A program made the position numbers and the translations under genes. The notes under the pieces are model-generated. The model made no database searches. It was not told the DNA's origin and saw nothing but the letters and a program-made list of their open reading frames with translations. 64,000 nucleotides of DNA from Porpolomopsis calyptriformis (taxonomy: Eukaryota > Basidiomycota > Agaricomycetes > Agaricales > Hygrophoraceae), in contig OX621164.1 of assembly GCA_951640195.1 (NCBI GenBank), forward strand, positions 1,345,098 through 1,409,097. Reading direction: 5' to 3'. Positions 12,535-22,964 of this stretch are shown piece after piece. The first letter of the stretch is position 1. Each line of letters starts with the position of its first letter.

Positions 12535-13576
12535 CTAAACATTGGTTGTGCTATTGAAAGCCGCGTCTTGCAACTCTTTAATAGCCTTCGCTCGAACGAT
12601 CTCCCAGACGCCGTTTCTCTGCACACGCACCTCACCCAATCCTTCCCTGATCTCGAGCAGTCGCTCCATATACTCCCGTCCATCATCCTGGAGTTCTCGC
12701 ATCGTCGCCAGACTTTTTTCGAGATTCTCGAGCTGAATTTCGGGGGAGACGATAGGGAGAGGAGGTGGTTCAAAAGCGGAGGAACCTGGTGCAGGCAACG
12801 CCGAGGCCGGTGCTGAAGACGACGAGGTGGTATTGGGATACGAAGATAGGAGATACTTGTAGGTCAAAGGAGTGAGATCGGGGGCACGCGCGAGTCTTTT
12901 CTCCCTTGGGTCTTGTTCGTCCGTGTCATCGTCCTCGTCGTCCTCGAGTTTGGGGACGAGGGCGGGCGGGCTGGTGCGCTTGTCGGGGTCTTCACTGAGG
13001 ACCTGCCATAATCGGCCGAGGGCGCGCTTCATGGTCGTCTCGCCTTCGATAAGGCCGTTGGTGGCATACTCGAGCTCGTCTAGAAGGCCGGAGCGGAAGG
13101 TGTGAGTGACGGCCTTGTCCATGACGAAGGAGGAATAGCTGAGGTGGTGTGAGTTTGGGGGATGGTAGGGAGATGTGAGGGGGGGAGATGGGGAATGGAG
13201 ATTGGGCAGGATGGGTGGTGATGGAGAACGTCGATCTGGTGGGATCAAGAGTTTGATGCGTTTCCGTGCGTGTTCTTCTGTCTGGTAGAGATGAGTATGA
13301 GAAGGAAAAGAGAAGGGATGGGGTAGGTACCTCCCAGTCTTCCATAGCTGGACCCCAGGGGGCGATTTTTCCTCTCCGGATGAATCTGGAGCGTTTTAGC
13401 ACCTTGTTACCCCAATTTCCGTCTTCTGAGTAGAGGTTCTCGTCTTGGTCCGCATCGTGGCCATGGCTAGGGTAGTACCAAGTATTGTCGTCGCCGAGAG
13501 GAAAGAGGGTGGAGGAGATGGGTGTGTCTTCGGGGAGAGGGCGTTTTTGTTGAAGGTCAGAGAATGAAGGTGACAT
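12535..13576 (-). CDS. RXT2 N-terminal-domain-like protein (probable Rpd3L/Sin3 complex subunit)
   Basis: Two exons (13576-13331 and 13281-12535) join at DWE-TEEHARKRIKLL. The conserved block WGNKVLKRSRFIRRGK resembles the N-terminal domain of fungal RXT2-like proteins, subunits of the large Rpd3/Sin3 histone deacetylase complex. The remainder is Pro/Ser-rich, then acidic (DDEDDDTDE), with a C-terminal predicted coiled coil (EIQLENLEKSLATMRELQ). I place the start at 13576 (MSPSFSDLQQ). The in-frame upstream Met at 13636 would overlap the XPA coding region, and its sequence is a shadow of XPA. The family call rests on one block from memory. An RPD3 deacetylase gene lies 4 kb away in the same window. 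Confidence 0.6.
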
Positions 13577-13589
13577 TGTCAGCCACAAC
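13577..13589. promoter_or_regulatory. 13-base gap between divergent start codons (RXT2-like / XPA)
   Basis: The two chosen ATGs point away from each other with 13 bases between them. The 5' UTRs and core promoters must therefore overlap each other's first exons. The alternative upstream start of the minus-strand gene would make the coding regions overlap. Confidence 0.5.
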
Positions 13590-14603
13590 ATGAGCACTCC
13601 GCCACCACCACCACGAGGACCGAACTTGTCGCTCACACCAGAGCAAGCGAGACTGGTTGAAACGAACCGGTTGAAAGGTACGTGAAGATGGATGGAGAAA
13701 TGAAATGCTCATTTTCTATGTAGCTAAGGCGAAGCAACGCGAAAAAGAAGAGGCAAGATTGACGTCTAGTGTAAGGAATGGGAACCAGAAGCGAGGGTTG
13801 GCTGCCCCTACGGGACCATTAAAGCGGGATTCACGGCTGGGAAAGTACTTTGAATATGATCTATCGAAGATGGTGAACTCGAAGGGTGGGTTCCTGGTGG
13901 AGGATGGGAAAGAGGTGGATGAAGAGAGTCGGAGGAAGGAGAAGGGACGGGAGAGAGAGCGAGCGCGGCAGAATGAGGAACCGGGTGAGTGTGAAATTGA
14001 TATGGAGGACGATGATTAAAGGTGGGATTAGGGATGTTCTTGGACAGTGAACTGAACGCGAAATGCAGGGAATGCGGGTCGATGGACGTGGATGAGACTT
14101 ACCGGAGGGTGTTTGGTTGCTTGGTGTGCAAGAAGTGTATGAATGAAAAGGTGGAAAAGTACAGTCTGTTGACGAAGACGGAGTGCAAAGAGGTGAGTAG
14201 AAATGAATTTGGGATACGAAAGACTAAGGACGGTTAGGACTATCTTTTGACTGACGGGGAGCTACGAGACGAAGAGGTTCTGAAGCATCTGCTGAAGGCG
14301 AACCCGCACAAGTCGACGTTTGCGAACATGATGTTGTATGTGCGGTACCAGGTGGAGGAGTTTGCGTGGAAAAAGTGGGGGTCGGCGGAGAGGCTGGACG
14401 AGGAGTATGAGCGGCGACGGAAGGAAAAGAGGAAGAAGAGGAACCGAAAGTTTGAGGAGGGGCTGAGGGAGCTGAGGAGGCGGACGCGTGAAGGGGTGTG
14501 GCAGCGACGGAAAGACGAGGAGCACAGGCATGTTTACAGGGGTGGGAATGGACAAGAGGTTTGCGAGGAATGTGGGTTCACGATTGAAGTAGAAGAAATG
14601 TAA
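13590..14603 (+). CDS. RAD14: DNA repair protein XPA / Rad14
   Basis: XPA is the damage-verification scaffold of nucleotide excision repair. Four exons (13590-13677, 13724-13984, 14032-14192, 14238-14603) give [19 protein letters not shown], a basic linker with [19 protein letters not shown], and then the zinc finger: CRECGS (CxxC) and, 18 residues later, CLVCKKC. The hallmark [21 protein letters not shown] crosses the last intron. A charged helix rich in Arg/Lys/Glu follows. The C-terminus [15 protein letters not shown] resembles the TFIIH-binding end of XPA. The CxxC-x(17,18)-CxxC spacing is normal for the family. It ends 5 bases from the stop codon of the convergent eS27 gene. Confidence 0.93.
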
Positions 14604-14608
14604 ATACA

Positions 14609-14995
14609 TCAGTTCTTTCTACGGAACGAGCAGCCTGAGGAGAATGAGCAAGAGTGATTGTGAAGGAGAGAAAGGTACCTTCGGTCAAGCGTGCTTTGCC
14701 ACCGGTGGGTTGGCAAAGGACGGAGGTGCAAGAGGAGCAGATGACGACGGTTTGAGCGTGTGAGAAGACGGTTGTGATTGCGAAACAGCCTGAATAGAGA
14801 TGAGAATAGATGATGTAGTAAGACGAGTGGTTACCTGGGCATTTCACGTCCATAAAGTAAGAGTTTGGTGACTGCACAAGACGTTTTCGTTTGTGTTTTT
14901 TCGCCTCTTGGTCTTGAGAAGGGTTGAGTAGGTCGATGGCAAGCGTCTGTAGACAATCAGTACCTGAAAACAAAAACCGAGACGAGTACTACCAT
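14609..14995 (-). CDS. RPS27: 40S ribosomal protein S27 (eS27)
   Basis: A small-subunit ribosomal protein with a C4 zinc finger. Exon 1 is the ATG alone (14995-14993). A 46-base intron then leads to [19 protein letters not shown] and [18 protein letters not shown]. Two further introns separate [15 protein letters not shown] and the last segment CSFRRKN. Zinc ligands are KCPGC and CSSC-type pairs around the conserved [15 protein letters not shown]. The length of about 83 residues matches the family. An intron directly after the start codon is common in ribosomal protein genes of basidiomycetes. Confidence 0.95.
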
Positions 14996-15124
14996 GACTG
15001 TTGTTGTTTTAGTTGTTCTAATTAAGGTTAACGTTCGAACCCAACTTGATATAAATTCAAACTCAACCACAATTTCACTCAAACTCAACTCTTACACTCA
15101 CTCCCATCGCAGGTCGATCCTCTC

Positions 15125-15787
15125 ATGTCTCTCATGTCCTCTCTCGCTCTCGCTCACGCCGTCCGCTATCTCACCGCTCCGTTGTCTCCCACTTACTCGC
15201 AGTCCACCATCGCCATCCTCCAACGCTCTTTACTCAACGCGCTATCCGCCTACTTCGCCCTCCACCGCTCCCTCTCCCTCTCACCCCACCGTCTTCCGCC
15301 CCCCCTCGTCTACTCCGCCTGCATCGATTCAGGCGTGCAGTGGTTCGAGTGGATCTCTCTCCTCGGCGGCCGAGAATTCGACCTCCTCCTCATCCCCGGC
15401 CATCTCTCCCTCCGTTTCCGCAACTCTCCCACCCCAGTCACCTTGTGGTCCACAGACCGTCCCCGCCCACCCCCGCTTGACATCGAACCCGACCCGTTCA
15501 TGCACAGGTCCTCTTCCCCGCTCTCCTCAGTGTCCACCCACTCCCGCTCGAGCTCTCGCTCCTCCAACTCGTCCAACTCGTTCCTCTCCGACTCCGCCGC
15601 CACCACCACCTCCTCTTCCTCGATCCACTCCCGTCGCGACCGAGCGAGACATGCCCGTGTCTTTGTCGACACCACCAAGACGAACGTAACCCCCTACGAC
15701 GGAGGCAAGACTACCGTGCTCACTGGCGGTGTCATGCTCGGTGGTCCCCCCAGACCCCCCTTCCTCTTTACTCACGACACCTCATGA
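15125..15787 (+). CDS. BTG/Tob-like anti-proliferative domain protein (tentative)
   Basis: A single uninterrupted frame of 220 codons. The first 100 residues have the layout of a BTG domain: an N-terminal helix starting LALAHAVRYLTAPL, a second helix with LLNALSAYFALH, a VYSACIDSGVQWFEWISLLGGREFDLLL segment where BTG proteins have the box A/B region, then a predicted strand (LSLRFR). The second half is a low-complexity Ser-rich region (SSRSSNSSNS) followed by RHARVFVDTTKTNVTPYDGGKTTVLTGGVM. BTG proteins tether CCR4-NOT deadenylases. The typical aromatic residues are only partly kept, so the family call is uncertain. The high C content (CTC, TCC, CCC codons) suggests strong codon selection. 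Confidence 0.55.
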   Translation: MSLMSSLALAHAVRYLTAPLSPTYSQSTIAILQRSLLNALSAYFALHRSLSLSPHRLPPPLVYSACIDSGVQWFEWISLLGGREFDLLLIPGHLSLRFRNSPTPVTLWSTDRPRPPPLDIEPDPFMHRSSSPLSSVSTHSRSSSRSSNSSNSFLSDSAATTTSSSSIHSRRDRARHARVFVDTTKTNVTPYDGGKTTVLTGGVMLGGPPRPPFLFTHDTS

Positions 15788-15917
15788 TCTCTCTAATTAG
15801 CCATCCTTTTGTTTCATCGGACCTCGTTGCTTTGTTGTTTCCAATAGCTTTTCCTGTAGCACTTTGTTCTCGTTATTAAATTACCTTTGTATTCAATCAT
15901 ATTTCATAATCCCAACC
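15788..15917. promoter_or_regulatory. Gap between BTG-like stop and biotin synthase start
   Basis: 130 bases, T-rich on the plus strand. It holds the BTG-like 3' UTR and the biotin synthase promoter. I see no clear TATA box. Confidence 0.4.
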
Positions 15918-17373
15918 ATGATTCGTGCCAAACAACATATCAGCGACATCTATCAAAGCCCCCTCCTCGACCTCGTCTTTCGCGCCGCCTCCGTTCACAG
16001 ACAGCACCATCATCCCTCAAAGATACAGCTATGCACTCTTTTAAACATCAAGTGTACGTCCTCGCCACACTTTCTACCTCTTTCTCATCCCCTCTTTCAG
16101 CCGGAGGCTGCTCTGAAGATTGTAAGCCCCCCCATCCTCCCATTCCACCCGAGGTACCAACCCCACCTCAGGTTCCTACTGCTCCCAATCCTCCCGCTAC
16201 CCCACCCCCACCCCTGCCTCCCGTCTCCTCGATCTCGCCCCCGTCCTCGATGCCGCACGCAAGGCAAAGGCGAACGGGAGCACACGCTTCTGCATGGGCG
16301 CCGCCTGGCGCGACCTCCACGGTCGCAACCGCTCCTTCGCCCGCATACTCGACATGGTCCGCCAAGTCCGCGCCATGGGCATGGAAGTCTGCACCACCCT
16401 CGGCATGCTCTCCCCCGACCAGGCTCGCCAACTGAAAGAAGCGTCAGTCCCCGTCTCTACCCGATACATCTATTCATCTTTCATTACAGCGGCTTGACCG
16501 CATATAACCACAACCTCGATACCTCCCGAGAGTTTTATCCAAAGGTCAGTACAATCCCCTCAGAACCATCTTATCATTTACCCGCCCCAGGTCATCACCA
16601 CCAGGTCCTACGATGATCGTCTGCAGACGCTCAACGCCGTCCGTGACGCCGGAATCAGCGTTTGCTCAGGTGGAATCCTCGGCCTCGGAGAGTCCGATCA
16701 GGATCGCATCGGGCTCATCTGGGAGGTATCAAAGTACGCCCTAAACACCCCCCAACCTACCGTTTTTCTTATTCCACAATCAGTCTCCCAGACCATCCCG
16801 AATCTTTCCCAGTAAACGCACTCGTCCCAATCCCCGGCACTCCTCTAGAGAATAACGAGGTGTAGAACGACCCCTCTGTCCCCAACCTTCTAGCATGACT
16901 GACCATCCCATCTGGTTCTAGCCAGTACCCTATCACACACTCCTTCGCACGATAGCTACCGCCCGCATCGTCCTTCCGACGACGATCATCAGGCTAGCCG
17001 CCGGGAGGAACACCCTCGCCGAGTCGGAGCAGGCCATGTGCTTCATGGCAGGCGCCAATGCTGTCTTTACCGGTGAACAGATGTTAACCACCCCTTGTCA
17101 GTCTCTCTCTTCATCCCCACCCTTTTTCCCAGTCTGACCACCCTCGTCAATAGGCTCTCCGTGGGACGAGGTAAGTTGCAGCCAAGAAGACCACTACCCA
17201 TGTAAAATAATATTCATTCATAGGACAAGGCTATGATGGATCGTTTGGGATTGCAAGGCATGCAGAGCTTTGAGCAAGAGACTCTCGCTAGAAAAGAACT
17301 CGGTTCGAAACAGAACCGCACTGACAATGAGCAAAGCTCCCCCGAGGATTTGCAATCTCCTGTCATGTCTTAA
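15918..17373 (+). CDS. BIO2: Biotin synthase (radical SAM)
   Basis: It inserts sulphur into dethiobiotin in the last step of biotin synthesis, usually in mitochondria. At least seven introns are visible. The radical-SAM cysteine motif reads CSEDCSYC (CxxxCxxC) and is split by an intron inside the second Cys codon. It is followed by [53 protein letters not shown], the conserved [31 protein letters not shown], and the [2Fe-2S]-ligand region [15 protein letters not shown] with [17 protein letters not shown]. The C-terminal extension after the core is Gln/Ser-rich. The start at 15918 ([20 protein letters not shown]) lacks an obvious long transit peptide; an upstream exon cannot be excluded. It is convergent with the RPD3 gene, 94 bases apart. 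Confidence 0.93.
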
Positions 17374-17467
17374 ATGTGCTCTGCATTAATACAAGTCTAG
17401 TGTACCTCTACACCTAACTGCCCCCTCCCCCCCCAAAAAAAAAACCAAAGAGAAAACACTCTATCCA

Positions 17468-19827
17468 CTACCCGCTCACACAATTCGGCTCCTCGCTCGG
17501 AGTTGAGTCGTTGTCGTCCTCGTCCTCGTCACTCATATCCTCCGTCACCATTCCCACCAACTCATCGGCTAAAAAAGGATTAGGTTCAGCAGCAGCAGCC
17601 GCGGCGGATAACAGCCTCGCCACGGCCGTATGTCCGCTCGGGCCAGCGCCGTGGTGCGCCGCCGCCGCCTGTCCGGAACTCATAATACCCCCGCCCACAC
17701 CAAACTTTCTCGCGCCCCCTACGCTACCGCCATCGCGACCGCCGCCACTTTCGTTCCCGCTCGACACCCCGTTGCTGTCGTTGTCGCGGTGGTGCCGAGC
17801 GTGGTTCCTTCGCCCGCCCTCGCCCTCATCGTCCGAGTCCGACAGCTCCCCGTCCGCCTGCCGTCGCGCGTCCAGCATCTCGCGCGGCCGCCGCACGTCC
17901 GGGGACAAGAACGAGTCGTCCCGGCTATCGTCCAGAATGTCGTCGATCGGCAGCGTCGGTATATCTTTCGCAAGTCAACACATAAAAAAAAACAACCCCC
18001 CCCACTCTTAGGGGGAAAAATGGTTTGGTCACGTACCTGTCATCTGCACACTCGGCGGACCCGCCGTATACCGCAAATTCTCCATGACGATCCTCTTCAC
18101 GCGGTCCAAATATGTTCGGGTATTCGTGTCCTCCGTGTTTGAAGACTTCACATCTAACTCGTAATCTGGTCCGAAATACTCGTAGTATTCGTTAACGGGG
18201 ATATCTATTTATTCCCACCCAGGTCTCAGTAACAGACGCGATAATTTGACCGAGACGGTGGGTTACGTACTCGGTGCGAGTTCTACGCCAGCGGCCAGGC
18301 CAGTTTCATATGCCCACACACGGCTGACATTGCGCATCGTATATCCGCCTCCCCCAAGGAGCAGTAGTGGCTTGTTGAACGATTTGACGAATTTGACGCA
18401 CGCCGCATGTCCTTTGAAATTCGTAGTTTAGCTACATATATCAAAATAAGCGAGGAAGACGGGAGACTCGCCTCGCATCGATAGATTTAGGCAACCCAAT
18501 TTATCACCCGACAGTGAATCGGTGCCACATTGCAGAACGATAGATGACGGGTCGTAAACTTCCATCACTTGTCGAATAACCTGGTGGACGACAAATTAGC
18601 ATTCGCGTGTGTGTGGAACGGGAGGGATTACCGGTTCGAAGACATATTGATAATTTTCATCTGTAATTCCGTCCCTCAATGGGAAATTCAGGGCGAAATA
18701 TTTTCCCTTCCCAATACCAGTGTCCTATATTTGCAGTGTCATCGGTCACACAGTAGGACACAAATAAATTACAAAAAACGTACCCTCAGTTCACCTGTTC
18801 CAGGAAAGTATTCACCATACTTGTGAAAGCTGACGGTCATAACTCGGTCAGTGGTATAAAACGCTTCTTCAACTCCATCTCCGTGATGCACATCTATATC
18901 AATGTACAACACTCTCGAGTGGTAGCTATCTCAGGCATCAGTACCAGTCGCAAAGATTTTAGGACGAGTGGCACAAACCGTAGGAGTTCCAGTATGCCGA
19001 GGACAATATCTAGAGATAAGTGAGCGATAAACGATAAAGAACAGGTTGTTTCTTACCATTGACATAACAGAACCCACTGGCTTCGCTTTTCTTGGCGTGG
19101 TGGAGCCCGCCCGCCCAGTTAATGGCGATATCACATTTGTCTCGACTGAGCCTGGCTGCACCCTCTTTATGAAGACAGGAGGTTAGTTTGCATAAAATTC
19201 GTATTCGAATACGGTTCTTACCCATTGAGCCACCAGCGGATATCGAACAGTAATCAAACAAGCCATCAAAGACAGGACAGTCGTCGCCAACATTATCTGC
19301 AAGGAACGGTCATGAGGTTGAGTGGATCCGGTCGGCGCGCAGAAAGGAGCAAAAGGGACAAGACAGACACTTGTGTTGCTCCTTGATAAAGGAGCTCATA
19401 TTCGTAGGGGTTACCCGACTCAGAAAGTCGACGTATTCATCCGAATGAAATTGCGTCATTTCGCGTTTCGTTGCAGGTTTTGCGCGCTACCAAGAGAGAA
19501 AGGTGAATGGATGGACCGAGCTGGGTTGCCGTCACTCACGAAAATTTCCATTTTCTTGTACAGTCCATAATTCATGACCAGGGAATGACACATCCGGATG
19601 CGGGTTGGCTTCATTCTAGAACAGAAGAGTTTAAGGAGAGGATGCTTATAAAGAATTTCAATCCGCACGGATGTCCAGGGCCATAATGGAATCCCCCAAT
19701 GTCCGAGTCAAAGAAATAGCACTAAGCCGACAAGGTTAAATTACCTCGATAAAATACAACGAAATGTACACAAACATACCACACGTTTTCTATCTTCACC
19801 TTGGAGCGGTGACCATGTTTCTGGCAT
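17468..19827 (-). CDS. RPD3: Class I histone deacetylase, RPD3 type
   Basis: A zinc-dependent lysine deacetylase, catalytic subunit of Rpd3 complexes. Exons join to [42 protein letters not shown], with [17 protein letters not shown] next. The active site has the tandem His in [20 protein letters not shown] and the zinc-binding DIDVHHGDG, followed by [12 protein letters not shown], the substrate-channel segment [17 protein letters not shown] and the glycine-rich [17 protein letters not shown]. The C-terminal tail starts with the Rpd3-typical [20 protein letters not shown] and continues as a charged, Ala- and Gly-rich tail ending [15 protein letters not shown]. The first exon is short and the start at 19827 is the only ATG upstream of the conserved FFDSDIG. 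Confidence 0.95.
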
Positions 19828-19963
19828 GTTCACAAGTGAGTTTGTCTGAAGCGTTGAAGGTGAAAGCTAAGAGCACGTGATATTGTTTACCATTGGCCTT
19901 TCTTTTCAACAAAAAACGTCACTGTGTCGGTCACCTGACTTTCCAGTATCTAGTTTAAATGAG

Positions 19964-20745
19964 CTAGCATTTCGCTCTCTCTAACGTCTTTTCTCGCCCT
20001 TTATAGACAAGTGTCGAAGGGGCATAGCCAAAGTCAGGCTGTACCTTGAGACCCTAAAAACGCGAAGAACGTGAGATAACGACACATTCCACTGTGAACG
20101 GCACGAACAAGCTCTCCCGCGACAACGCGAACCTACAGATAGGGGCACCAAGTTCGATTGCAACAACAGCGATCGGATACTCAAACATACCATTGACCAA
20201 TGATGAATTGCGTGCAGAATCGCAAACCACAGCTGTCCCACGCCAATCGGAATCAATGACAGAAAATGCTCGAGATATCACCCACCTCTCTTCCGAATGT
20301 AGTCTGCAAAATTTGCTCCTGGGGAGTCACGGCATGGAGAGTCATTGGCTCGGCCATGTTCACCGACGGGGCGATATTCTCTAAAGACGCGATAGTTTTT
20401 AAAAGAGACTCGCGTGCGGCCCGTCGACTGTGTTCCATGGGTGTATTTCGGGGACGATCATCATACGAGAGGATATAGGGTGGCGATGACAAGATGCACT
20501 GAAGCAGGATTTCAAAATGATCGCGGACGTGTCTGAGATGCTTTCCTATAAAAACATTTGTCCAGAGAAGGGACAGACGCAAGTGAAGGATATGTACCGA
20601 TAGTGGATCCAGCCACGTATTTGGAATGGACCGCCAGTTGGTCATCACAGGTGGCGACCTTGTCCACGAGATCGACTCCTTGGCGCAGGACGGCAGAAGC
20701 GACAGAGAGGAGGGTTGCCAACTGTGTTGGGTCGGTTCCAACCAT
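19964..20745 (-). CDS. DinB-like (YfiT-type) four-helix protein
   Basis: The DinB fold is a four-helix bundle with three metal-binding histidines, usually in hydrolases or thiol transferases. The reading gives MVGTDPTQLATLLSVASAVL, then STIGKHLRHVRDHFEILLQC with the first His pair, YDDRPRNTPMEHSRRAARE, and the third site EVLWFAILHAIHHWSMVRVV. The C-terminal QPDFGYAPSTLVYKG is shared by fungal and bacterial members I remember. Introns are present near 20560, 20250-20285, after WSM and before GLKVQPD. The stop (TAG) is at 19966-19964. I chose the ATG at 20745 because the frame upstream lacks conserved sequence. The substrate is unknown. It lies head-to-tail with RPD3, 136 bases upstream of that gene's start. 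Confidence 0.7.
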
Positions 20746-21104
20746 TGGGAGGTAATGGTACAAGGTTCGGATGGGTACGGGACCGTGCTTCGCGGACGCT
20801 GGACATACCGCAAAGCTGGTGGACGGATTACAACATCGTCGTTCTCAATCGCTCTAAACGCAACAGCTTCATAAATTTCACCCTCTGCACACAGTAAAGA
20901 ATGTGTCTCTGCCTAATTTCGAAAAGACCAATCGATGCAAGTCGTTCGAACTCAAGGAGAGAATATCTCTGCCGGAGCTTGGCCCAAACGTCCTGGAATA
21001 GGTAACAAAGGGTGAGAGACAGGAAGACTCTGGCATGGACCTCGTTGGAATCCCTGATCAACCGTCATCGTCGCTCCGTTACTTTGCTGACAAAGCCATC
21101 GCCT
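20746..21104. promoter_or_regulatory. Divergent intergenic region (DinB-like / succinyl-CoA ligase)
   Basis: 359 bases between divergent start codons. Minus-strand frames here have no conserved sequence and no plausible intron link. I read it as two promoters and 5' UTRs. No clear motif was recognised. Confidence 0.5.
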
Positions 21105-22835
21105 ATGCTTTCCCTGCGTAAGGCAGCTTTCTTGGCTCGCGTAAGTCATTCAGCACCATCTCGTCGCATAAGCACTAATAACATGTTTTGAAGGCCGTGC
21201 CAGCAGGTCAGAGACGCTTCCTCTCCATCCACGAGTACCAGTCTGTCCAGCTCCTCAACTCGGTCAGTCTCTCAATCTCATCTTATTCACCCGTCCGACC
21301 GACCAGCTTCGACTCTGCAGTATGGGATCCCTACACCAAAGAGCATAGCCGCCAAGTCGCCCGAAGAGGCATTTGAGGTCGCGAAGAACTTTGGTGAGGT
21401 CATCGTGTTCGCTGGGTAAAGATAGATATATATACCTTGGCAGGTCGTAAGAACCTCATGATAAAAGCCCAAGTCCTTGCTGGCGGCCGAGGAAAGGGAC
21501 GGTTTGACAATGGCTTCCAAGGTGGCGTTCACACCGTCGACAGGTGAGACGCAGCGCCCCTTCGCCCGGCTGAAGCCTGATCGTCGTGTAGTCCACAGCA
21601 GGCGAAGGAGTACGCGAGTAAAATGATTGGTTCCAAGCTGATAACAAAGCAGACTGGAGCTACCGGACGGATTTGCAACGCTGTGCGTCTCCAAATGTCC
21701 GTTCAGCCCTTCTCATCTAAAATTTCTCAGGTTATGTTGGCAGAGCGTCGTGATCCGTCTCACGAGTACTATGTCGCCATTCTAAATGATCGCGTTTCGC
21801 AAGGGCCGGTGCTCGTCGTATCGTCTCAGGGAGGAATGAATATCGAAGAAGTCGCAGCCAAGGACCCTGACGCCATCATTACCACCCCAATCGACTTTCA
21901 GAAAGGTCTCGATAAATCAACCGCTCTCGAACTAGCTCAGAGATTGGGGATCAAGGCAAAGGCCTCTCAGGACCAAGCCGCGGGCATTTTTACCCAGCTC
22001 TACAAGATCTTCAAGGACAAGGACGCAACTCAGATTGAAATCAATCCCATGGCAGAAACAGCGGATGGTCAAGTCCTTTGGTATGCCTCCGTCTCTTTTT
22101 TCTCTTGCCTAAATCAACTTCACATTCACAGCATGGATGCCAAGTTCGGGTTTGATGACAATGCTGAATTCCGTCAACAAGATATTTTTGCACTCCGAGA
22201 TATCTCCCAGGAAGAGCCCTCGGAAGTCGAGGCTCAGAAGGCTAACCTCAACTTTATCAAGTTGGATGGTAGCATTGGTTGCTTGGTCAATGGCGCCGGT
22301 TTAGCCATGGCAACCATGGATGTCCTTGCTTTACACGGGGGCAACCCAGCCAACTTCTTGGACGTCGGGGGGTGAGCATCCGCATATACCATCCAATAAT
22401 GCTTCTGTTTCTCATTTGTTCCTTTCATGTCGATCAGTGGCGCCACCCCGGAAACTGTAAAGAAGGCCTTTGAAATTCTCCTAGCTGACACAAAAGTGAA
22501 GAGTATTTTCATCAATATTTTTGGCGGTAAGTCGACCTTACAGTGGCTTTTCTTTTCTTTTTCTTAAAGAAAAAAAAATGATAGGTATCATGCGATGCGA
22601 TTACATTGCCGAAGGAGTGATCAAAGCTACCAAGGAGCTGGCTCTTAATATTCCTCTTGTGGTGAGGCTAAAAGGGACGAAGGAGGCTGAGGCAAAACAG
22701 TACGCTGTTTTTTGTTCGAGACTTCCTCGCCGCTCATATAATTTCAGGATGATCAAAGACTCTGGCTTGAAGATAGTTGCGTTTGATGGGTTGGATGACG
22801 CAGCCGAGCGCGCCGTGCAGCTTGCGAACGCTTAG
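21105..22835 (+). CDS. LSC2: Succinyl-CoA ligase (synthetase) beta subunit, mitochondrial
   Basis: TCA-cycle enzyme converting succinyl-CoA to succinate with ADP or GDP. The first exon encodes [12 protein letters not shown], followed by [17 protein letters not shown], a mitochondrial presequence leading into the ATP-grasp start. Then come [39 protein letters not shown], the ATP-grasp core and EINPMAET (Mg2+ site). The CoA-ligase part has [29 protein letters not shown] and [17 protein letters not shown], which surrounds the phosphohistidine loop of the partner subunit. The protein ends [11 protein letters not shown]. Seven or more introns of 50-70 bases were inferred; the joins keep the conserved blocks in frame. 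Nucleotide specificity cannot be decided. Confidence 0.95.
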
Positions 22836-22964
22836 ATTTTTTTAACAAAAATATACCTTAGACCAGTCCGTTGCTTCACTCGATACCGATGATGAAAGCA
22901 TTCAGGAAAATAGCATACAGTAAAAGGAAGAATCGAAGAAGAAAATGATTACAATCAGTAGTGT

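Noticed and set aside
13577..13636. Upstream start for the RXT2-like gene (Met at 13636)
   Set aside because: The added residues are the reverse reading of the XPA Pro run and would force coding overlap; Met at 13576 is simpler.
15310..15775. Minus-strand frames opposite the BTG-like gene
   Set aside because: Low-complexity Glu/Arg/Gly mirrors of Ser-rich coding sequence; no independent features.
17511..18142. Two plus-strand frames of about 170 codons opposite the end of the RPD3 gene
   Set aside because: They are shadows of GC-rich, low-complexity Ala/Gly/Asp codons in the deacetylase tail; no conserved blocks.
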